From contig CM023449.1 in the NCBI GenBank assembly GCA_013339765.2, positions 105,440,417-105,504,416 of the forward strand: 64,000 bases of DNA, read 5' to 3'. The notes below the pieces were generated by a model. It was not told where the DNA came from. It saw only the letters and a list, made by a program, of their open reading frames with translations, and made no database searches. The DNA comes from Haemaphysalis longicornis (taxonomy: Eukaryota > Arthropoda > Arachnida > Ixodida > Ixodidae). The position numbers were made by a program, and so were the translations under genes. Below, one piece after another: positions 57,517 through 64,000 of this stretch (position 1 is its first letter; each line of letters opens with the position of its first letter).

Positions 57517-58665
57517 TTGTATATAAAGAATTTCGATGCCACGGAAACAACATACTTGCTCATTCCACCAAGAAAACTACGTGCAGAAATTCTTCAGGCC
57601 TGTCACGATGAACCGTCTTCCGGGCATCTCGGCTTCGCCCGTACCTTAGCCCGCATACGTCTACGGTATTACTGGCCGAAGCTTGCGGTTGATGTCAAGC
57701 AGTACGTACAAACTTGCCGAGACTGCCAGAAGCGGAAAACTCCGCCCGAAAAGCCCGCCGGTATAGTGCAACCGGTTGACCCTCCGAAATTACCGTTTCA
57801 GCAGATCGGTATGGATCTTCTGGGGCCTTTTCCTTTGTCATGCTCCGGCAACAGATGGATCGTCGTCGCTACGGACTACTTAACGCGTTACTGTGAAACA
57901 AAGGCCCTTACCCGAAGCACGGCCACAGAAGTTGCCAAGTTCTTTATCGAGAACATCGTCCTTCGTCATGGTTCCCCGACAGTTGTCATCACGGACAGGG
58001 GAGCTGCGTTCACAGCACAACTTCTTAAAGAAGTGTTACATCTCAGCTGCACAAGCCACCGGAGGACAACCGCCTACCACCCGCAGGCGAACGGACTAAC
58101 GGAGAGGCTAAATAGGACCATTGCCGATATGCTCTCTATGTACGTTGACGTCGACCACCGGAATTGGGATGCCATACTACCATACGTGACCTTCGCCTAC
58201 AATACGGCGGTGCAGGAAACAACACGGTTTACCCCGTTTCGCTTGGTGCATGGTCGAGACGTCCTGACAATGTTGGACTCCATGCTTTTACCTGACGACT
58301 GCTCTGTCGTCACCTCAGACGCCGAAGAAATCGCACAGCGTGCAGAGACCACACGGCAGCTGGCTCGCCAGCGCATTCGATGCCAGCAAGTAAACGATAC
58401 CCGGAGGTATAATGCGCGTCACAGCGAGGTTACATATCGACCAGGAGACCTCGTCTGGGTGAGGAGCCCTGTTCGCCGGAAGCTTTATCCCGAAAAATTG
58501 ATGCGTCGCTACTTTGGACCCTACAAGGTTCTGCGCCAGACAAGCGACGTGAACTACGAAGTTCTGCCTGAGGGCACGGTACGTTCTCCTCGCACCCCGT
58601 CACAATCCGACGTCGTCCACGTAGCACGAATGAAGCCGTACTACACCCGCTCGACTGAATCTTGA
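57517..58665 (+). CDS. Gypsy integrase (open segment)
   Basis: An open 382-codon frame. The N-terminal zinc-binding HHCC reads HDEPSSGHLG and CRDCQK (57604-57739). The core has GMDLLGPF (Asp at 57814), ITDRGAAF (Asp at 57994) and GLTERLNR (Glu at 58102), with spacing D-59-D-35-E as expected. The C-terminus has YRPGDLVWVRSPVRRKL and YFGPYKV (58510-58530), the GPY/F-type module, and ends at a TGA at 58663. No inactivating change is visible in this domain. It would join element DNA to the host chromosome. No env-like frame follows. Confidence 0.9.
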   Translation: MYIKNFDATETTYLLIPPRKLRAEILQACHDEPSSGHLGFARTLARIRLRYYWPKLAVDVKQYVQTCRDCQKRKTPPEKPAGIVQPVDPPKLPFQQIGMDLLGPFPLSCSGNRWIVVATDYLTRYCETKALTRSTATEVAKFFIENIVLRHGSPTVVITDRGAAFTAQLLKEVLHLSCTSHRRTTAYHPQANGLTERLNRTIADMLSMYVDVDHRNWDAILPYVTFAYNTAVQETTRFTPFRLVHGRDVLTMLDSMLLPDDCSVVTSDAEEIAQRAETTRQLARQRIRCQQVNDTRRYNARHSEVTYRPGDLVWVRSPVRRKLYPEKLMRRYFGPYKVLRQTSDVNYEVLPEGTVRSPRTPSQSDVVHVARMKPYYTRSTES

Positions 58666-58733
58666 ACTGCTGTGTTTGCCGTACGACTCTCAGCACCATC
58701 AATTGGGACGCTGCATCGGGACGATGCTTTCTC

Positions 58734-58744
58734 AGGGGAGGGGG
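58734..58744 (+). promoter_or_regulatory. Gypsy polypurine tract
   Basis: AGGGGAGGGGG lies 3 bases before the 3' LTR, the position required for priming plus-strand DNA synthesis. Confidence 0.8.
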
Positions 58745-58747
58745 TAA

Positions 58748-59053
58748 TGCCGCATGCCTGGGACAATCTCCCTGTTTGGGTATGTGCCTTTCGGAACATT
58801 GGGTCTGAGAAGAAGAAGAGGCTTGGGTGCTACCACGGCAGCTCTGGTATTTTCTTTTCTAAATTTTGGGATCTAAAATAATATAGGTCACATCCTCATT
58901 AGGCACAAAACTTCTTGGCCAATCCCCCGCGTGGGTATGTGCTATGGTGGGAGGCAACCAACCAACCAACCAATCTGGTTGTGCGTCAGCTTCGATGCCG
59001 TCTGCAGGTTTTTTAAGTCGAGTAAATATGCTTATCTACCTTTATTCGTGACA
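58748..59053 (+). repeat. Gypsy 3' LTR with insertion
   Basis: Starts TGCCGCATGCC and ends TTCGTGACA. It is 133 bp longer than the 5' LTR, mostly because of an insert at 58849-58979; an extra AGA triplet near 58815 accounts for most of the rest. A few substitutions separate the LTRs elsewhere. Confidence 0.9.
58849..58979. mobile_element. 131-bp insert in the 3' LTR
   Basis: Flanked by TCTGGT on both sides (58843-58848 and 58974-58979), a 6-bp direct repeat at a precise break relative to the 5' LTR. It contains GGCCAATCCCCCGCGTGGG (58917-58935), the cassette of elements P2 and P3, and a (CCAA)n run before its end. No terminal inverted repeat is visible. Confidence 0.75.
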
Positions 59054-59196
59054 ATATTCTTGATTCATTCAAACTACGTCAAGAAGCTGCTGATACAACG
59101 CATTCACTACCACCAACTCCCCAAACACTAAACGTTAATGCAATACACCCACCCCCTATGCGACGCATTTACTCGAGTCCCCTTCGCGGGGAGATG
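59054..59196 (-). mobile_element. Palindrome-ended element, copy P6, right part
   Basis: Continues from the target duplication with ATTCATTCAAACTAC (P4: ACTCATTCAAATTAC), AGCTGCTGA, CGTTAATGCAA, then GACGCATTTACTCG and the hairpin CCCCTTCGCGGGGA (59180-59193). The order matches P4 on the same strand; identity is moderate. Confidence 0.6.
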
Positions 59197-60560
59197 GGCC
59201 CAATTTTTTTGTGTTGAGTTTCTTAAATGTTTGTACTGTGTATGTGTTTATTTCTTGTGGTGCTGCTGTGGTTACTGGCTTACTGCACACCGCATAATGG
59301 TTTGTTCTAAATTTCAGTACTTAGACATCCTGTTTTTATTCTTCACTGGGTGCGTGTAAAGCTGTATCGTATGACCTCTCTCTCACCTTCTTCATTCTCC
59401 TACTTTTTTGCCCCTCCCCCCACGCACACTAACAACCAATCCGTTGGCCACGTGAAGGCACGACAAATTCCGCTCTCTTATGTTTGAACATTTAGTCAAC
59501 CATTCATTAACAATACATTAGAGTGAGTGCTCACATACCAGTTCTCCTAACTTGAGATGCGAATAGGCAGCATATTAATAAATCACATTGGAACATGGCG
59601 CATAAAAACCCTCTCCCATCGCAGATTAGGAGAAGAGGTTGCACAGAAGAATATTTTTTGCAGCAGACCTAGGCGATTTCTTAAAACTTCTCAATAGCCT
59701 TCACCCGAGCAAAAACAAGCAAAAAAGAAACAGACAATGAGACCTCCGCCGGGGAAGTAAGGTGGCCAAACCTTGTAAAGAAATACTTCCACAAACGTAC
59801 CCAGTAAAAATAGGGCACCAAGATTTCCCCCGGAGGAGTAGGCATCTGTCACAAAATTCATTAAAAATCGCTTCTTTTTGAATGCGGGAAATACAATCAT
59901 GCAAATAAAGCCATTTCGTTGAAAAAAACTGATGTGTGTAATTTCTTGACGGTGGTACGACGGTGGTACGACGACAAAAGGGCGGTACGACAACAAAGAA
60001 ATTTTTTGGTTAAAAATACTTTAGGCGAGCATTGTGGGTAATGGAACGACGAGTAGCAATTTTTACTGAAGAAAACCGTGACGGTTAGTTTACGGCACGG
60101 ACGTTATGCATTGAATCACCCAGCGGCAAGAGACAGGAATGGACTCCCATCCACATTCCTCCACTAATTCATGATTTGTGAAGACATGGTGAAACGGATT
60201 TTGTGGGGCTTTTCGAAGCATTTTTACTGAAACAAATTCTAAGGCACAGAGAAGATATTTCCTTCAATGGGAACACTAAGAGACACATCAACATGGGTTT
60301 TTACTAGTTTGGAATTGATTTTTTTTAATGTTCATTCGCTTTGCACTGTGCTCGTAGTAGTGATCGCCATATGCATCGATATCGTAGTGTTCCTCATGCC
60401 ATGCATTACATCCGCGGAAGCGCTTGACGACATCTAGGCCCCTGGGGCATAGTATGTGCATAGTATGTGTTCATAGTATGTGTGCATAGGGGCATAGTAT
60501 GTGCACGACAATGCACATTTTTTTAAGTAAACCCATCGTTCTTCTGTGGCGCAGGCGTTG
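59197..60560. other. Unannotated stretch with short tandem phrases
   Basis: No gene motif. A GGTGGTACGAC phrase repeats at 59948-59972. Around 60449-60502 the phrase CATAGTATGTG repeats four times. A 101-codon minus-strand frame at 59691-59996 has no recognised domain. Confidence 0.45.
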
Positions 60561-60569
60561 CGCGAGCCC

Positions 60570-60790
60570 TGGCGTTGTTGGTTGCTAGGCAATGCGAGGC
60601 ACTCCTCAGTTTTGTTGGTTTTTGTTTCCTGCGATAGCCACTCTGGAGGTCTCAGCAGTCGCAGCCAGGCACGTGCTCAAGAACACTCCGCGGTGCTAAC
60701 TCCTGGGATTTTTCGCCAATTTTGATTTTTGTTTTCCTAACTAAAGCCGCGGATCATGCCGGGGATGATGAAGGCGCCTCGAGGTATTTT
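60570..60790 (+). promoter_or_regulatory. Weak host promoter and first-exon candidate
   Basis: GTTGCTAGGCAATG (60581-60594) resembles an RFX X-box (inverted GTTGC/GCAA halves with a short spacer). About 160 bp downstream a short ATG frame (60756) of nine codons and one base runs into GAG|GTATTT, a possible splice donor. Both motifs are short and common by chance, and no later exon is visible. The call is speculative. Confidence 0.15.
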
Positions 60791-61206
60791 TTGTATTTTT
60801 ACACGTTGCGCGCCTAACATTACGCCCAGCTACAAGAGCTCTGCTGTTTAAAAAATGTATCCAGAAACTTCTGCAGGCCAGGTAATTTTAAAGGGCTGTA
60901 AGATCAAGGAGGCCATGCTAAAAATTACGATAGATCAACACAGACAGAAGGTTTTGTATCAGCTTTGATTTCATTTGGGTGTTTCGCCTTGTAGTATGAA
61001 GGCACTGCTATTTTAAATGCGGGTGAATCCTAGCGCCTACTCCAGTGCTAGTGCGAAAATGTGTGCGCCTACTACAGCTAGACGCTCAAGTTGAAGTCTT
61101 AGCGCGATCAGCTATGCTACTCTGATCCCACAGCAGCGAACTTTAATGCTAGCTCACGACACACGGGTTTTCTACACCTGCTGCCAGTCGTTGTATCTCC
61201 CAAGAA
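60791..61206. other. Unannotated stretch
   Basis: No gene or repeat motif recognised. Sequence composition is ordinary. Confidence 0.4.
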
Positions 61207-61470
61207 CAAGAAGAAGAAGAAGAAGAAGAAAAAGAAGAAGAAGAAGGTTTTTATTTTTTAGAAGTTTTCATATATACAAGTGCTGTGAGTAGCATCTGGA
61301 TCCAAACCCCAAGGCTAGTTTTGGATCCATACGGAAAACTTCACATTTTTTGGCATCTAGGTCAAGAACAAGGAACATATCAGGGGTACAATTCGTGTAA
61401 CAAGAAAAAATATTCATACAATATAAAAATAAAAGCCAAACTTTTAACAAGAATAACGGTACATACACTT
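61207..61470 (-). repeat. LINE 3' end with TTC-repeat tail
   Basis: On the minus strand an AATAAA (complement near 61248-61258) is followed by a TTC-repeat tail (GAA repeat on the plus strand, 61207-61246). A 3' UTR-like A/T-rich sequence extends to about 61470. RT motifs are absent, so it is 5'-truncated. Confidence 0.5.
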
Positions 61471-61656
61471 CGGAACTGTTCAATCCCTCGACCCGCTGCC
61501 TCTTCCGACCACGAAGATGACGAGGCAGTAGTAAAAGGGACGAGAGCTCGTGCATCGAATCTGGCAGGGAACGGTTCGGAAACTGGCAGCATAGCCAATA
61601 AGCAGTTTGCTTACGCCTTGAGTTTCGCTTTTCGGCACTCGTGGCGCAACATTTTT

Positions 61657-61675
61657 TGGTGCCGACGACCCGGGA
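61657..61675 (+). promoter_or_regulatory. BEL/Pao primer-binding site
   Basis: TGGTGCCGACGACCCGGGA starts with TGG five bases after the LTR end. This is the usual place for tRNA priming of first-strand synthesis. Confidence 0.65.
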
Positions 61676-61718
61676 CTATGGCCGGGACCTGCTGAGTGCT
61701 TCGAGGAGACCGAGCAAC

Positions 61719-63818
61719 ATGGAGAAACTCAAGTGCAAGCGAGCATCGAGGAGGGCGCAGAATACCAAGCTCATCAACGAGGCAAGTGCCATTCTGATGG
61801 ACAGTTGCGCTTCGGTAGACCAACTGACGTCGTTATACGAAAGGCTCAAAAAGAACAACGACGAACTTAACAAGATCAACACTGAGCTCGAAAGCTATAT
61901 CGAGGACGGCGCGTTCCAGGCTGAGTTCAACAGCGTGATTGAGTATCAAGACCACGCGACACGCATTCTCACCGAACTGAAAAGCAGGAGCGCTCGTTTG
62001 TCACAGTCTGTGACAGTCATTACAACGGCAGCCGAGAATGCGAATCCTCAAGTCGTCGCTACACAGAGAAAAGAAGCAAGCCTTCCGAAGCTCACCATCG
62101 CTCCCTTCTTCGGGGATTTGTGCAAGTGGAATGAATTCTGGGAGCAGTTTGATCAGATGATCAACCAAGACAGCGGTCTTGCTGTCTCCGAGAAATTCAA
62201 TTATCTTCGACTCTTTTTGAAGGAAGAGGCTGCCTCAGCTGTCAGCGGTTTACCAACGACAGAAGCTTGCTACAAGGATGCTATCGGAATACTAACAAAA
62301 CGGTTTGGTGACAAGACGCGTCTTGAGCAAGAGTACTTCGCCAGACTGCGCATGCTGAACCCCGTCAAGACATCCAGCGACACAGTGGGGCTTCGCAAGC
62401 TCTACGATTATGTGCTCGTCAATATAAGAGGCATCGAGACTCTGGGTGTAAAGAAGTCATCGTTTTCGTCGATCCTCTGCGACATTCTTTTGCGGGCTCT
62501 ACCCCATGACATTGTCGTCCAGTACCACCGCACGTCTGCCGCTCAAGCATCTACACAAAGTACAGACGCCTCTCAAAAAGAGACTGACCTGGATCGCCTG
62601 TTGACGTTTCTTGGCATGGAGCTAGAAAGCCTAGAGAAGAGCAATTTTAAGAGCACCAAGGGCCAGCAGCATATACCAGGTCACATCGAAGGCAAGGGCT
62701 GCCATTTCCGTGACCAGAAAGCGACATCGTCCGTATTGCACAACCACTCCATCAAGACGGCCGAGAACTGTGCCTTTTGTAAGTCGACGCAACACCTGAC
62801 CGAAATCTGCAGGGCAGATATTTCTTTGCAGCAAAAGAAGAAACTTCTGGCCAAGGGCATGAGATGTTTCCGCTGCACATGGAAAGGGCACCGAGCCCGC
62901 GATTGCCGTAGGAAAGTGTCATGTGGCAAGTGCGCCGGCCGTCATGCTTCGAGTATGTGTGATCCCGACAGAAGCCGTTCACAAGCACGACGAGATACCG
63001 GGGGAACCGATGCATGTGCGACGGTGTACGCGTCCTTTCAAGGGGGCAAACAAGTGGTCGATGAACAGGGGAGCTCTGTCCTTCAAACCTTTCGAGCCTG
63101 GGCAGTTAGTGACGATTCCTGCAGATATGTCAGAGGAGTTTTCGACGGCGGCAGCCAGCGCACCTTTGTGACGGAGGAACTATGTGCGCATCTACGGCCG
63201 AGGAGCGTTGGTTTCACCACAATTGCGCTGGATACGTTCGCTAACGTGAGGACCCAACCACCTACAAAACGTCGCGTCGTAGAAATCCGGCTACGTAGCA
63301 AGTTCACGGACAGTGAAGTTCTGTTGCGGGAAATTGTGATACCCCACATCTGCCACGACATTGAGGCGACTTGCATGGAGTCATCCTTTGTGGCGACCTT
63401 TAAAAAGTCCGGGAAAAACATCGCCGATCAACTGATGCAGCCGACCGTCGCAACTACAGGTGGCATAAGCGTGCTAATAGGTTCAGACCAGATGTGGACA
63501 GTGCTAACCGTAGAAGTCTCGAGATTTGAAGAAAACGAAAGCCTAATCGGAATGAATTCCAAGTTCGGATGGACCTTCCAGTGTACCACAACCGCTTTAG
63601 CAACAGCCAGCAATACCTCGCGCATGATGGTTTACGTCCTAAGAACACATGGAGTCGAGTCAGACGCGATTGTCCGCTCATTTTGGGAGCTTGAGAGCAG
63701 GGGTATATCGGAATCGATCGACGAATGTTCCCAGCAAAACACAACCATTCAGCGCTTCGAAAAGACTATTCGTTTCCTAGGTTGCGCTAACCTGGAAGGA
63801 CGGCTTCCAGCTGTCTAA
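61719..63818 (+). CDS. BEL/Pao gag-protease polyprotein
   Basis: ATG 61719 is chosen: it follows the primer-binding site, and the open frame upstream of it runs through the LTR end. The frame is open for 699 codons. An N-terminal helical, coiled-coil-like region (about residues 10-110) precedes the capsid-like block typical of Pao elements, LPKLTIAPFFGDLCKWNEFW (about residues 122-141). Three CCHC-like knuckles follow: CAFCKSTQHLTEIC, CFRCTWKGHRARDC and CGKCAGRHASSMC (62769-62953). The A17-type protease has FDGGSQRTFVTEEL, with catalytic Asp at 63144 and Gly-Gly instead of the usual Ser-Gly. The frame ends at the TAA of 63816. Confidence 0.9.
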   Translation: MEKLKCKRASRRAQNTKLINEASAILMDSCASVDQLTSLYERLKKNNDELNKINTELESYIEDGAFQAEFNSVIEYQDHATRILTELKSRSARLSQSVTVITTAAENANPQVVATQRKEASLPKLTIAPFFGDLCKWNEFWEQFDQMINQDSGLAVSEKFNYLRLFLKEEAASAVSGLPTTEACYKDAIGILTKRFGDKTRLEQEYFARLRMLNPVKTSSDTVGLRKLYDYVLVNIRGIETLGVKKSSFSSILCDILLRALPHDIVVQYHRTSAAQASTQSTDASQKETDLDRLLTFLGMELESLEKSNFKSTKGQQHIPGHIEGKGCHFRDQKATSSVLHNHSIKTAENCAFCKSTQHLTEICRADISLQQKKKLLAKGMRCFRCTWKGHRARDCRRKVSCGKCAGRHASSMCDPDRSRSQARRDTGGTDACATVYASFQGGKQVVDEQGSSVLQTFRAWAVSDDSCRYVRGVFDGGSQRTFVTEELCAHLRPRSVGFTTIALDTFANVRTQPPTKRRVVEIRLRSKFTDSEVLLREIVIPHICHDIEATCMESSFVATFKKSGKNIADQLMQPTVATTGGISVLIGSDQMWTVLTVEVSRFEENESLIGMNSKFGWTFQCTTTALATASNTSRMMVYVLRTHGVESDAIVRSFWELESRGISESIDECSQQNTTIQRFEKTIRFLGCANLEGRLPAV

Positions 63819-64000
63819 CAACAAGCAGGTTACCACCACGAGACTGCAACGACTCTTATGCAGGCTGTCCAAGAATAAGGGACTGTTGAAAATTTATGAC
63901 AAGACGATCAGAGAGTACCTCGAATCAGGACACGCTGAAGTAGTAGAAACCCCTCCGTCAAACCCAGAGAAACTCTACTACATGCCTCACAGACAAGTGA
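63790..64000 (+). pseudogene. BEL/Pao RT region, N-terminal edge
   Basis: Beyond a frame change near 63790 another plus frame reads KDGFQLSNNKQVTTTRLQRL, then LLKIYDKTIREYLESGHAEV and KLYYMPHRQV to the window end. In intact Pao elements this stretch (WKD, then YxxxIxxYLxxGxAE, then YYLPHH) directly precedes RT motif 1. The frame change means the polyprotein is broken here, unless programmed frameshifting is used, for which I see no slippery site. Confidence 0.75.

Larger units (their letters stand above)
53596..59053 (+). mobile_element. Ty3/Gypsy LTR retrotransposon, structurally complete
   Basis: A 5.46-kb element with short LTRs (173 bp left; right LTR 306 bp because of a 131-bp insert). 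LTRs start TGCCGCATG and end TTCGTGACA. The flanking 4-bp duplication ATAT (53592-53595 and 59054-59057) is the size expected for Gypsy. Order: gag with one CCHC knuckle, aspartic protease, RT, RNase H, integrase with GPY-type C-terminus, then a purine tract. No env-like frame fits between integrase and 3' LTR. It has about four stops and several frameshifts, so it is probably dead as it stands. It inserted into element P6. Confidence 0.92.
61477..64000 (+). mobile_element. BEL/Pao LTR retrotransposon, 5' half
   Basis: A putative 5' LTR ends in GGCGCAACA at 61651; its start at about 61477 (TGTTCAATCC) is uncertain. A primer-binding-like TGGTGCCGACGACCCGGGA begins at 61657. A long gag-protease frame follows (61719-63818), then the N-terminal edge of the RT region in another frame (about 63790-64000). 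The element runs past the window, so its 3' LTR and RT core are not seen. Confidence 0.85.

Noticed and set aside
58666..58747. Envelope gene downstream of Gypsy integrase
   Set aside because: Only about 80 bases separate the integrase stop from the 3' LTR.
61641..61718. BEL/Pao ORF start at GTG 61641
   Set aside because: It would begin inside the LTR and read through the primer-binding site; ATG 61719 is more plausible.

Overview
This window looks like repeat-dense, non-genic DNA from an arthropod nuclear genome, most likely an ixodid (hard) tick. The reasons are tRNA-derived SINEs of the kind known from ticks (Ruka-type), several clades of LINE, Ty3/Gypsy and BEL/Pao LTR elements, MITE-like elements, long microsatellites, and no run of host exons. 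The species assignment is inference. There is no bacterial gene organisation and no CRISPR array. I found no convincing host protein-coding gene; one very weak first-exon candidate lies near 60.58-60.79 kb.

Layout. 0-9 kb: a GC-rich element with palindromic ends (602-1211), a decayed pogo/Tigger-like DNA transposon (3465-4590), a LINE relic and a (TA)47 tract. 9-18.3 kb: three plus-strand LINE relics; the third (13985-18291) keeps its ORF1-endonuclease-RT order. 18.4-23.3 kb: a second palindrome-ended element, three degenerate minisatellites and two tandem GC-rich elements with inverted ends. 24-29.8 kb: LINE, RTE and SINE pieces on both strands. 29.9-32.7 kb: a Gypsy relic with a displaced internal duplication. 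33.5-39.1 kb: an almost full-length I-like LINE with RNase H. 39.2-41.2 kb: a minus-strand LINE split by a SINE, then a third palindrome-ended element. 41.4-42.2 kb: CA-rich duplicated DNA. 42.9-49.6 kb: a minus-strand I-like LINE interrupted by an LTR element that carries only a gag-like ORF (44293-48794). 50-53.4 kb: LINE RNase H relic and a SINE. 53.6-59.05 kb: a structurally complete but mutated Ty3/Gypsy element with a nearly clean integrase. 61.4-64 kb: the 5' half of a BEL/Pao element with a 699-codon open gag-protease frame, cut by the window edge.

The most interesting signal is a group of at least six short elements sharing one plan: a short GC hairpin, a 15-16 bp imperfect palindrome (AAATGC-N3/4-GCATTT or AAGTGC-N4-GCACTT), a variable core, then the palindrome again followed by a few A residues. 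Copies are at 0.6, 18.4, 40.5, 44.7, 50.0 and 53.4/59.1 kb. Two carry a tRNA-like segment with A and B boxes. One is present in only one of two sister LTRs, which gives a natural filled/empty-site pair, and another has been split by the Gypsy element. A CCAAT plus CACGTG cassette is also shared between these elements and the Gypsy LTR. Insertion order can be read from the nesting.
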